A DNA stretch of 64,000 nucleotides from Serinus canaria (Eukaryota; Chordata; Aves; Passeriformes; Fringillidae). Shown piece by piece: positions 42,001 to 50,425 of this stretch. The notes beneath the pieces were generated by a model. The model was not told where the DNA came from and ran no database searches. It saw only the letters and a program-made list of their open reading frames with translations. Within the stretch, counting starts at the first letter, position 1. Each line of letters starts with the position of its first letter. A program made the position numbers and the translations under genes. The stretch spans positions 100,979,990-101,043,989 of the forward strand of contig NC_066315.1 of assembly GCF_022539315.1 (NCBI RefSeq). The letters run 5' to 3'.

Positions 42001-42501
42001 CGGGGACACCCAACCCCGCCGCCCTGGGCAGGAAGGGGACAGGGACCACGGCACCCCCCGGAGCGGGACAGGGTCTGGGAGGGAATGCCTGGCAGGCGGG
42101 GAGCGGGCCCGCACTCGGGGAAAGGCGGGACAGGGGCCGGGGAAGGGCGGCCGCCGCACCGAGTCCCGCGTTCCCACGGCCGAGCCCCGGAGCACTGGGG
42201 GGAGGAGCGCCCCCTCCCCCGGGACGGGACGGGACGGGACGGGACGCGCTCCCTTACCCACGGTGGACTTGCAGGCCTCGCAGAAGGTGTCGTCGGTGAA
42301 TCGCTCCATAAGGCTGGTCTTGCCCACCCCCCGCGACCCGATGATGATCACCTGCAGCTTGAAGTCGGCCGGGCGCGGCGGCTGCTTCCTGCGGCGGGAC
42401 TGCGCCCCCGAGAGCGCCGGCGACCCCGCCGCCGAGCCCGCCCCGAGGTCCAGCCCGCCGCCCCCCGCCCTGCGCTGCGGCAGCCCCGAGCCCGGCTCCA
42501 T
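20968..42501 (-). CDS. RAB12: RAB12 small GTPase, six coding exons (whole span)
   Basis: RAB12 is a Rab-family GTPase of recycling endosomes and lysosomes. Published work links it to transferrin receptor degradation, autophagy and LRRK2 signalling. The exons join in phase to a 250-residue protein. Visible motifs are the P-loop GSRGVGKT (residues 55-62), the switch I threonine T80, DTAGQE (103-108, with Q107 the catalytic glutamine), NKLD (161-164), SAK (192-194) and a C-terminal CC (249-250) for geranylgeranylation. The G domain looks nearly identical to mammalian RAB12. The glycine-rich N-terminus is about six residues longer than the 244-residue human protein as I recall it. All five introns are GT-AG. 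Identity as RAB12, rather than RAB8, RAB10 or RAB13, rests on the N-terminal [15 protein letters not shown] motif and the [14 protein letters not shown] tail. Intron sizes from intron 1 to 5 are 11360, 7717, 511, 912 and 281 bases. Confidence 0.97.
21363..21467 (-). CDS. RAB12: RAB12 coding exon 5 (residues 179-213)
   Basis: The 105-base, phase-0 exon encodes [20 protein letters not shown] and then [15 protein letters not shown]. It has the SAK nucleotide-binding loop (192-194) and the final G-domain helix. The acceptor has a strong pyrimidine tract (TTTTCTCTCCCATCAG), and the donor is GTAAAATA, a weaker match to consensus at its end. Confidence 0.96.
22380..22469 (-). CDS. RAB12: RAB12 coding exon 4 (residues 149-178)
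   Basis: The 90-base, phase-0 exon encodes [20 protein letters not shown] followed by [10 protein letters not shown]. It contains the NKLD guanine-specificity motif (161-164). One visible difference from human as I recall it is CEVD in place of CETD. The acceptor is TTAATTGCAG and the donor GTAAGGAC. Reading on past the donor gives unrelated residues (VRTGLEAE), which supports the exon end. Confidence 0.96.
22981..23119 (-). CDS. RAB12: RAB12 coding exon 3 (switch II, residues 103-148)
   Basis: The 139-base exon completes Trp102 and encodes [20 protein letters not shown] followed by the [20 protein letters not shown] segment, ending at MIDK. It carries the switch II catalytic Q107 and Ser112. 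Ser112 aligns with human Ser106, the reported LRRK2 phosphorylation site. The acceptor is a pyrimidine-rich tract ending TTCTTAG, and the donor is GTATGCC right after the Lys148 codon. Confidence 0.97.
24300..24326. repeat. 27-base poly(A) run in RAB12 intron 2
   Basis: An uninterrupted A run on the plus strand, which is poly(U) in the RAB12 pre-mRNA. The 200 bases before it show no AATAAA or recognisable coding sequence, so I do not call a retropseudogene. Confidence 0.9.
26448..26486. repeat. Perfect inverted repeat, 18-bp arms, 3-base loop
   Basis: The left arm is ACTGTTTAACACTCATGA (26448-26465), the loop CTT, and the right arm TCATGAGTGTTAAACAGT (26469-26486). The arms are fully complementary. 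Pairing stops at the next base on each side. It lies in RAB12 intron 2. It is too short for a microRNA precursor and probably arose by a snap-back replication event. Confidence 0.95.
28577..28614. repeat. 19-bp tandem duplication
   Basis: AACACTACCAGGAGCCTGA is followed directly by AACACTACCAGGAACTATGA, two adjacent diverging copies of a 19-base unit. Non-coding, in RAB12 intron 2. Confidence 0.8.
28750..29121 (+). mobile_element. CR1 LINE 3' end in RAB12 intron 2
   Basis: It contains GTGTTTAGCCTGGAGGAGGC, GGGGAGGTTTAGATTGGCTA, TAGAAGAGGCTGCCCAGG and a terminal TGATTCTGTGATAA. This is the ordered set of words of the CR1 3' untranslated end. It is 5'-truncated, as most CR1 copies are, and lies antisense to RAB12. 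Confidence 0.85.
30837..30897 (-). CDS. RAB12: RAB12 coding exon 2 (61 bases)
   Basis: This short exon was found by matching the expected RAB12 residues between exon 1 and the DTAGQE exon. It reads [19 protein letters not shown], preceded by two bases of Gly82 and followed by two bases of Trp102. It is flanked by a TTTATAG acceptor and a GTAAGTAA donor. It encodes the end of switch I and the beta2-beta3 interswitch, including the VDF motif and the start of the WDTAGQE block. The phase agrees with both neighbouring exons. Confidence 0.95.
37001..37056. repeat. 28-bp tandem duplication, two copies
   Basis: The 22 bases starting CCTAATAATTTGTATTATCT occur at 37001-37022 and again, unchanged, at 37029-37050, giving a 28-base period. 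It is non-coding, within RAB12 intron 1. Identity of the copies suggests a recent event. Confidence 0.9.
42221..42245. repeat. (GGGAC)5 pentamer array at the start of RAB12 intron 1
   Basis: Five perfect GGGAC copies as written (GTCCC in the transcript) begin only about a dozen bases inside intron 1, just after the GTAAGG donor. A polypyrimidine-G block (CCCCTCCCCC as written) follows directly. Such arrays often vary in copy number. Confidence 0.9.
42258..42501 (-). CDS. RAB12: RAB12 coding exon 1 (residues 1-81 plus one base of Gly82)
   Basis: This exon encodes the Gly/Ala-rich, disordered N-terminus followed by the basic [12 protein letters not shown] motif, the first beta strand, the P-loop GSRGVGKT, and switch I up to STV. 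The start is the ATG at 42501. It gives the MEPG opening, close to MDPG of mammalian RAB12, and no other in-frame ATG occurs between it and 42645. The start context is CGCTGATGG, with a favourable G at +4 but C at -3. The exon ends at a GTAAGG donor (42252-42257) with phase 1. It lies in the CpG island and is far more GC-rich than the rest of the gene. Confidence 0.96.
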
Positions 42502-42512
42502 CAGCGATGCAT
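42501..42512 (-). promoter_or_regulatory. Minimal upstream ORF overlapping the RAB12 start codon
   Basis: On the minus strand the sequence is ATGCATCGCTGATGG. The first ATG (42512-42510) opens a frame Met-His-Arg-stop, and its TGA shares its last A with the RAB12 ATG (TGATG). Overlapping stop-start arrangements of this type can allow reinitiation. Whether the transcript includes this ATG depends on the unmapped start site, though it lies only 11 bases upstream. Confidence 0.6.
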
Positions 42513-42951
42513 GCGGCGGCGCCGCGCTCCCTCCCCGCCCTCCCCGCCACCGGCGCCGACCACTGCGAGGCACGGGGAGGAGGGGGCAGCGAGGACGAGA
42601 CGCGGCCGCCGCCCGGCCCTGCCCGAGGGGAACGGGAACAGCCACAGGAACGGGAACTGCGCCGCCGCCGGGAGCGGCGCGCCCAGGCCCGCGCCCGCCC
42701 GCGCAGCGCCCTCTGCCGCGCCGGAGCCGCGGCCGGGCCGAGCCTCAGTGCCGGGAGCGGGAGCGACCGCCCGTCCTGCCCCGGCCCGGCCGCGCCGCTG
42801 AGCGCCCCGAGAGCGGCTTGGGAAGTGTGGCCCAGGCGGTCAGCCTTGCCCCGGCCCCTCCTGGGGTAACCCGCAGCCAGATCTTGCTTCGAGCTCCCAG
42901 TGGGAGCTGCCTCTGCCCGGACGGCGAGGTCTCCATCCTCTTTGGGGGATT

Positions 42952-43322
42952 GGAGCATTGCTCTTACGAGGAAAGGCTGGGGAGTTGCGCTTGTTTAGCA
43001 TCAAGAAGAGACGACTGAGAGGGTGCACATAAATATCTAGGGAGGGGCCGCGAGAAATAGGAGAGAGGAATAGGACAACGAGGGAAGCGGATGCACAGAA
43101 AGTTCCACCTGAACATGAGGAAGAACTTTTTCACTGTGCAGTGACTGTGCACTGGAACAGGCTGCCCAGGGGGATTTGGAGTCTCCCTCAGTGGAAATAA
43201 TCAAGAGCCCCCCAGGCACAATCCTGTGCATTGTGCTCTGGGATGACCCTGCTTGAGCAGGGAGGTTGGATCAGATGACCCACTGTGGACCTTCCCTACA
43301 TCACCTGTTCTGCAATTCTCGA
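42952..43322 (+). mobile_element. CR1 LINE 3' end immediately upstream of the RAB12 CpG island
   Basis: It contains the CR1 3' order: GGAGCATTGCTCTTACGAGG, TTGTTTAGCATCAAGAAGAG, ACATGAGGAAGAACTTTTTC, AACAGGCTGCCCAGGGGGAT, and GGTTGGATCAGATGACC near the end. It is inserted opposite in direction to RAB12. Its left edge meets the GC-rich promoter block at about 42950, some 450 bases upstream of the RAB12 start codon. Confidence 0.88.
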
Positions 43323-43737
43323 TTTTGTGATTGTCTAATTTTGTCTCACCTAAATTTACCTTCAGGTAATCAAGCAGATCTCAGTCCTGGGTGGACTCCC
43401 TGTGTGTGGCAGCACACACAGATCAGGGGGTCAGGCAGGGATGGATTTCACCGTCAGATTTCTGAACCTGGTACCTGCTTGATCCTGTGCACTGACATTT
43501 TCATAACAACCACCTGTGCCAGCTCAGCTGTTCAAATTCCAAGCAAAGGAAATTATGGCTGCAGAGGAAGTAGTATAATAAATCATATGAGGGACAAATG
43601 ATAGGGATGAGTGTTGCTCATTGTAGTTTTTGAGGAAATTTCTATCTCTCCAAGATCTGAGAACCTAGAGTTTAGAGAATACAGACTTTTCAGATGCACC
43701 TGGCAGCAAAGGGGGCGGAAGCATTAAATGTGCTGGG

Positions 43738-43880
43738 TTAGAAGGACCTTCAAGATCATCTAATTCCAGTCATACTGCCATGGGCAGGGACAACTTTCAC
43801 TAGAACAGGTTGCTCATAGCTCCATCAAACTTGGCCTTAAGCGTTTGCAGGACTGAGGCATTCACAGCTTCTCTTCCAGG
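43738..43880 (-). mobile_element. CR1 LINE 3' terminal fragment, antisense
   Basis: Read as written, GAAGGACCTTCAAGATCATC, then TGCCATGGGCAGGGACAACTT, then CACTAGAACAGGTTGCTC, then TTGGCCTTAAGCGTTTGCAG. This is the reverse complement of the CR1 3' end ('aacacttccagg...ggttgctcagag' in antisense). The terminal ATTCTATG repeats are lost. Confidence 0.8.
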
Positions 43881-45220
43881 CACAGGAGGGATTAATAGTC
43901 TTAGGAGAATCTGAAATCTACACGTAGAATAAAGTATTATGAACGTGAGAGGCACAGACAGTCAAAGCTGGTGGAGATGTGAGAATATTCAGTCCCATTT
44001 GCTAGATTCTCACTACCATTTGTAAGCTAAAAAAAATTTGTCAAGGGAATGTGAAACTGGGGTATGTTTAGGAAACCATTGCCATACAGGAATGATTTTC
44101 TCATCAGCTAATTTTCTTGACCGAGTGAGGTTATTTGATAGTGAGGCTGAGTTTCCAAGATCAACAAAAACAAAAACAAAGCAAAACAAAAATAGAAAAA
44201 ACCACAAACCCCCAAATAAACAAATTTTTAAAAAACCCACAAAAAAAAAAGAGAACTAGAACCAATTTAACATTTTTCCTAATTGCCACTAATTTTCAGT
44301 ACAAGAAAAACTGGCAGTTCTTCAAACAAATAGAATGGTCTAAACCTTAAAGCAAACAAACAAAAACAGTATCAACCCCAGCACTTCTTGTGCATTACAC
44401 TCACCCCATCCTCTCCTTATTGATTATATGTAATGCTGTAATTAGGTATTTGAAGGGGCAATTCATCACTGAGAATGAATTAATCTAGCAAGTGCAGCAT
44501 CATAACAAGATAACTGTTTTGGTTTTAGTTGGGTTTTTTATCCCTTAGGTCCATCCTCTAGAATTATAATGTTCTTCCAAATCTCTAACTCTGATAGATC
44601 CTCAGGACTCCTCTGTTCCTCCTAAAGGGTGCAGGCCACTAGATATGTTATAGACTGTTCTTGCACATTCATTATTGGTCATGAGAGTAGCCTCACTTCC
44701 AGTTGTTATTTTGTGTGTTACCAATTCACTTTCAAACAAGATAACAAGCAAATCTATGCTGACCACCTTATTCCTGTATCTGCACACAAATATTCAGCAA
44801 CATTAACACTTTCAGTCCTTCATTAAATGAACTGAACTGTGAATACCAGGCTTTAATGGCATAGCCTTGAGTGGTTTGCTCCATTTGTTCAGCAGAAGAG
44901 CTTTGTCCTGATTAGTCCCCAGCTGCAGAGAACCCTCAAACATGAAGTGTATTCCTTTGTGCCTCCAGGCTGTTGCCAGCCATTGCCACTCTTTATTTCT
45001 TTGGCTCCTTGGTGGGGTCATCTCAGTAAGCATGCATATATTTTTCATGCCACCTAGTTCCTGGAATCCAGACCTTTCCTTCAGCACCTGTCACCATTCA
45101 CTATGTAACTTCTCTTAGTTTTATAAAGAGATTTATATTGGTGTGGTTCATACATTTTCCCTAAATGGGAGCCTGTATATATGAGGTATTAAGTGTATGA
45201 GCATCAGTAGAATCATCTTA

Positions 45221-45280
45221 CCAACATATAAGAATATACCAATATTACTACCATATATAAGAATATACCAATATTACTAC
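45221..45280. repeat. 30-bp tandem duplication, two copies
   Basis: The unit beginning CCAACATATAAGAATATACC (45221-45250) is followed by a near-identical copy beginning CCATATATAAGAATATACCA (45251-45280). AT-rich and non-coding. Confidence 0.9.
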
Positions 45281-46051
45281 ATAAAAAGTTTTGGTGAAGC
45301 TGTACAATTTTTATGGATATCCTGGCTTGCACTTCAACTCATTTATAAACACAAATAAAAGATCAACATAGGGTGAAAAAAAACCCAATCAAAAACTAGC
45401 TCAAAAAACAGAAAAAGAGATGGGATTTTGATTTCCTTGTAATTGTTTGGTGAAAAATAATCGATGTGCTTGTAGGTAGTGTAGTCTGAGTTGCAATGTT
45501 TTCATTACAAATTAAATTGGCATTGGGCAGCAGAAAAACAGTTGGAGCAGAACCCACAGGATTGCAACAGCAGCATGGATGATATAGAAAAACAGCGTCT
45601 ATCCTCTTGAAAAGCAAAGAAACAAAAGGGAAAAAAAGCCCTCAAACCTTTCATTTGATTAATAAGAGTATGTATGGAAAAAAGGACTATTTTAATACAT
45701 GATTCAGCTGTGCTCTTAGAGCAAAATGTAGCTAAAATTTCCATTCGTCCTCTGCATCCTAGACACTTTTAGGGCAGCCAGCACATCTGTTTATGTTTAG
45801 AAATGTGAAGGGAGGCTTGGTCCAATGTGGGGAGCTGCTTGGAGATCTCACTTTGTGTCTATACATTGAATTTCCACTGTACAGCCTCTAGTATATGTCT
45901 CCTATATGTCATCTGTCATGCCCCAGGCCTTAAGTCTTTCTTTTCATGCAGGTTGTTTTTGCCTTCTGCCACATCTTGTGCTCTTCTAGATTTGATCCAG
46001 GTGGAATGTATTTCAAGAGAAATATTTAAAGGAAAATACATGAAGTATTCC

Positions 46052-46122
46052 TTTTTTTTTGGGGGGGGGGGAAGGGGGAAGGGGGGAAGGGGGGAAGAGG
46101 GGAAGAGGGGAAGAGGGGAAGA
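46052..46122 (+). repeat. T9 followed by G-rich polypurine tract
   Basis: Nine T bases lead into eleven consecutive G bases (46061-46071), then repeated GGGGGAA / GGGGAAGA units to about 46122. The plus strand has many runs of four or more G separated by AA or AAGA, a pattern able to form G-quadruplexes or triplexes. It lies about 3.6 kb upstream of the RAB12 start. Confidence 0.9.
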
Positions 46123-47753
46123 ACAGGGCTGGTTGGATAGATCAGCTTCCCTGGCTGTCAAACTCAGTCTCTCTAAGCCGAAAGGATATTGATGGAATAT
46201 TGACTGCCTGGTCACTGTTCCGGTGGAAGGAAACTTGCTACTCAATTGACTACAACAATGTAGTTAATTTGAATGTCTCTTTAATCAATCTTTCTCACAG
46301 GCTGTTCTGTGATACTTATGCCATCACATCTGAGCCATGTTACTATTATAATTTATTTATCTTTTCAGTACACATCTAAAGGGATGCTGTTATGTCCACA
46401 TTACAGGTGGGAAAGTGAAGCTTTGGTAATTTTGGCTGTGTACTCTTTGAGACTGGAAAAATTTGAGATGGTTATCTAATGTGTTAAGTCTTGGGAATTT
46501 CCTGCATAAACTGCTTGGGATATACTGTTTTGGAAAGGGTAGCAAGAAGATTTTTAAGACAATGGTAGTCAAAATAAACACAAGACAGGGACTGAAAGCT
46601 TATGATGCCAGAATGGTCTAAAATTGGGATTTCAAAGGCTTCTGCTATAGTACATTGGAAAATTTAGGACACTTCAGAAGAGTGATCCAAGAAATATTAG
46701 TGTTGACCTACATTGGGAGAAATGCTAAGCACAGGGGTATAGCTAACATCTTTCTTTCCCTGAGAGCTCAAAGTTTTATAGAGCTTCTTCAAGGTGCATA
46801 GCAGAATGCAGATTCTCCTTCCCAGATTAGTATCCTAAGACAATATCTTATGAAATATAAAGTAAGTCAATGGCTTCTGTTTGCTTCATTGTTCCTTTTT
46901 TTACTGCATGAACTTGTGAAAAGATATCTATCCACAACTTCTTTTTTTCTTCTTCTATATTTTTTTTCAGAAAGAAACAAATACCTTTTCTCCCTGTTTT
47001 CAGAAACTTTATCAACTCTATTTTTCCCTTACAGTTCAGTGGTCCACTGTGATTCCCATGTGAGTACTGTTATGTGAGTTCCCATGTGAGTTTTATATGT
47101 ACTCTCTGAACAGCTTTTATTCTGAGCAAGAAACTTCCTTTTTAATGTTTGTTCCTTTCTAGGTTTGAATATTTTATTTACTGTGTGAGTAAACTGAAAG
47201 AAACTTTTTCCTAGGTCAAGAACTCATTTTAAGATTTCAAAAATAGCACCTTTGAGTGATATCACACCTTGCTTTAGTTCCTTAGTATTTTTTCCCTTTA
47301 TAATTCAATAATAGCATTATTGAATGCTAACATTCAATGAATGATTAGTCCATATTAGCCTCATTTTTTGAGAAATTCCTTACATGTGTGGGGTATTTAT
47401 CATCCAGTGTCACCATGTCAAATTGAGTATGACTAAATCCAACAAGAAAGCAAATAAAAATTAGGAAAAGTCCCACTGTAAACAACTTTGAAAATTCTTT
47501 ATTGTTATTAAAACTATCAGTTTTAAGCAGGTCTTCTCATTTATTTCAGCATGGACTTTGGCCTCCTGATTGTACATTTAAATTTGAACAAAGACAATAA
47601 AGGGATTTTATGTGAGGGAGGGACTTATTGGCACCATTGTTTTGAGGGTTAATAGGCTGCATTCTGATCCCTGTCACTTCTGAGTAGGTTTTCCTTTGAC
47701 ACATATTGCACATAGAGAACAGTTTAACACATGTAATCCATGCCTTTCTTCAG

Positions 47754-47961
47754 GCAGAACTGAACCACTTTCCACATCTTCTTGGAAACCAAATTAACTT
47801 CTTCATATGCAGGGACTCTTGGGAGAACTGGAAGGAAGTAAGCAGAGAAGCAGGCATTCAGCCTTCATTTTTCAACAAATTTGGGGATGCAGAACACCTG
47901 ATACCCTTTAGCTATTGCCATGGGTTTGTGTGGTCTGCCACAAGAACTCTGTCCTGTGAAG
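47754..47961 (+). other. Possible spliced exon of an unknown transcript
   Basis: A 208-base segment sits between TGCCTTTCTTCAG (acceptor-like, ending 47753) and GTAAGC (donor-like, from 47962). One frame is open throughout, reading AELNHFPHLLGNQINF at its start and TRTLSCEG at its end. I do not recognise the peptide. Sites this good occur by chance in tens of kilobases, so this is only a candidate for a non-coding RNA or unannotated exon. Confidence 0.2.
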
Positions 47962-49629
47962 GTAAGCAGATCCCCATCCCCAGTGGAAGGCTGTCTTAGG
48001 ACTATATTTTGCTAAATTCCTTGGTTCACAGAAAAATGTTCATTATCATCTATGAAATCAAACTGGTGCATACATTTTTTTTTCCTGTGGTTGAAGTTTC
48101 CAATAAAGTTATGAAGTACACTAAAAGATTTACAGAGCAATTTTCCTGATGCAAACATATCTACCTCAGTGCTGTTTCTAGCAATGCTTCAAGTAAAATA
48201 TATTTGCTATTGAAATGAGAAACTCAGTAAAGTGCAAAAAATAAATCCTGAGGATAAATGGGCCTACAAACAAATTCTTAGATTAAAATTAAAGCTAATG
48301 ATCCAATAATCTCTGACTACTGTAATATGATGAAATGTGAAACAAACCTTCAAAGTATGCAATCTTATGCAGCTCAGGTTGTTATAATAAGCTTGACTGA
48401 CCAGGTTTTCTCCTGACTTTTAATTCTGCACTTTTCTGAGTGATTTCAGAGAGTTATTGTTAGATATTTTTCAAATTTTTGATTAATAAAGAGAAATAAA
48501 CTCTGAGGTTTAATAATCAATATTGCTAATTACTGTGATATAACTTGAAGGCCTTGATTTAAATATGGAAGGATTACAACTAGATGAAGACATTAAAATA
48601 CTTTTCTCATTATAAGAAATAGCAGATTTTTTTATAAAGCATGAGGTCTGTATGTGGGTTGCCTTTATTGTAAGCAATGAATTTTAAAAACTCGAGAGTT
48701 TTTTCTTTCTTGTATTTTTCTTGAAATACTAAAGGGTAAATTTGCTCTAGATAAAGCTCTAGATCCCAGGGAAAGTCGAAATAAACTGTTAAGAAACGGA
48801 TCTGTTTATGCATTTCAAGACCACTAGGTGCTGCCTATTCACTGCAGCAAATGTTACAGTCTCTTTTATAGTGAGTTGGAGGAATTATGTGAATTATTCA
48901 TAGCATCAAACTGAATTTAAGGCCTTTTGCTTCCCACTGTAATCCAAAGAACTGAGAATAAAGCTAAAAAAATATGGTAGAGGGCTTATTGTTGTCTAGT
49001 TAAAAGAAGCATTTCCATGGCCACTTAGTTTTGAGCCCTCATTTACTGACGTGGGGAATAGAAGGTATCAAGAAAATCCTGCAAAAAGCCTTTCCAGTGT
49101 TTTAAGAAAGGAGAACACCTAAAAAGGCCTTGTATTCTAGTCTGACTGGCATAGGAGGGATTTACTGTCAGGCAATTACTGAAAATTGAAAAATGTAATT
49201 AAGGTTCACTTAAAACTTTATAATCTCACTTTAGCTCTGATGCTCATTATCATCCTAAATGCAACAACTATTGTTTTATAAACAACGTGGGAAGAGTTGG
49301 TTTCTTACAGTTAAGAGTCAATCCTTCCTAATATGTTTCATTACCTGCTAATTCTGTGCATGCAATTGCAGATTAAGGAGCAGAGGAATAGATTTTTCTG
49401 CTTGGTTATAATAGAAAAAGAAATAATGCAGATCTCTAGCTTTAAAGAAGCCTGTCCAGGATAGCTGTAAATTATGCTTAAAAATGAAATGCCAAGAGCA
49501 ATCACAGCATGTGAGTCACCTATCCAAAGAAAAATGGAAGCTCTTGGCTGAATCAAATTTCATGGAAACAGTTGTGGTTTTGCTGTGTTTGACAAACCTG
49601 GATTTCTGTGTTCTACAAGATGGACTTCT

Positions 49630-50425
49630 GTATGAAGTTCAACACCAACCGTATGAAGTTAAACAAGGACAAGTGCTGGATTCTGCAGCTGGAGCAGGGC
49701 AACCCTGGATAAATGTTCAGCCTGGGCAATGAGAGCAATGCCGTGGAAAAGAGCTTCGAATTCTTGGTCTTTGGCAAGTTGAACATGAGTCAGCAGTGCC
49801 CTAGCTGCCAGGAGGGCCAACCCTGTCCTTAGAGGGCATCACCAGCAGGGCAAGGGAGGGGATTGTCCCTCTCTGCTCTGCACTGGGGCAGCCTCACTTC
49901 CAGTCCTGTATGCAGTTTTGGGACCTACAATATAGGAAAGATATCGAGTTCTTAGAGAGTATCCAAAGGAGTGTCAAAAGGATAGTGAAGGGCTTTGGGG
50001 GGAAGCTGCATGAGGAGTGGCTGAGGTCATTGGTCTGTTCAGCCTGGAGAAGAGGAGGCTGAGGGGAGGCCTCATTGCAGTGTACAGCTTCCTCACGAGG
50101 GGAATAGGAGGGGCAAATGCTGATCTCTGCTCTGAGCTGACCAGTGACAGGATATGAGGGAATGGCATGAAGTTGTGCCAGAGGAGGTTTTCATTGGGTA
50201 TCAGGAAAAAGTTCTTCACAGAGAGGGTGGCTGGGCACTAGAACAGGCGCCCCAGGGAAGTGATCACAGTACCAAGCCAGACAGAGTTCGAGAAGCATGT
50301 GGACAGTGCTGTCATGCAGATTGTGTCACTCTTGGGTAGTCTTGTGTGGGGCAGGAACTGTACTTCAATGACCCCTGTGGGCCACTTTCAATTCAGGACA
50401 TTCTGTGATTCTGTGACTGGCTTGG
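49630..50425 (+). mobile_element. CR1 LINE fragment, 3' part of ORF2 through the 3' end
   Basis: The order follows CR1 throughout: ATGAAGTTCAACACCAACCG and GTTAAACAAGGACAAGTGCT, then GAACATGAGTCAGCAGTGCC, AGCAGGGCAAGGGAGGGGAT, TTCAGCCTGGAGAAGAGGAG, AAAAAGTTCTTCACAGAGAG, and GACATTCTGTGATTCTGTGA at the end. About 0.8 kb remains. The duplicated 'atgaagtt.aacaaggacaag' segment at 49632-49673 is a small internal repeat. The frame is broken by many stops. Confidence 0.9.

Larger units (their letters stand above)
30898..42257 (-). other. RAB12: RAB12 intron 1 (about 11.4 kb)
   Basis: Mostly AT-rich single-copy-looking sequence between the exon 1 donor and the exon 2 acceptor. It holds the pentamer array near its 5' end, a 28-bp tandem duplication at 37001-37056, an ATGT-type simple repeat near 38040-38105 and a 171-codon open frame at 40424-40939 that I judge to be chance. 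I see no clear LINE or LTR in it. Confidence 0.85.
41950..42945 (-). promoter_or_regulatory. RAB12: CpG island and promoter region of RAB12
   Basis: This is a dense GC- and CpG-rich block, standing out sharply from the AT-rich flanks. It covers exon 1, the start of intron 1 and several hundred bases upstream. It has no obvious TATA box, as expected for a housekeeping gene. The stretch around 42703-42720 contains AGCGCCCTCTGCCG, which resembles half of a CTCF motif. The transcription start probably lies between about 42520 and 42800, but nothing in the sequence fixes it. Long open frames on both strands here result from the base composition, not from extra genes. Confidence 0.8.
43326..49629. 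other. Upstream flank, no gene recognised
   Basis: Mostly AT-rich. It holds an antisense CR1 tail (43738-43880), an A-rich stretch (44160-44260), a 30-bp tandem duplication (45221-45280), a G-rich purine tract (46061-46122) and one possible exon (47754-47961). I looked for PTPRM exons, expected on this side from human synteny, and recognise none. Confidence 0.6.

Noticed and set aside
42502..42645. In-frame N-terminal extension of RAB12
   Set aside because: The frame is open upstream, but the codon at 42645-42643 is GTG, no ATG lies between, and the MEPG start matches the family.
41966..43018. 350-codon open frame on the plus strand, and other long frames, across the CpG island
   Set aside because: They overlap RAB12 exon 1 in other frames, are made of Pro/Arg/Ala-rich sequence expected from GC-rich DNA, run into the CR1 repeat and show no domain.
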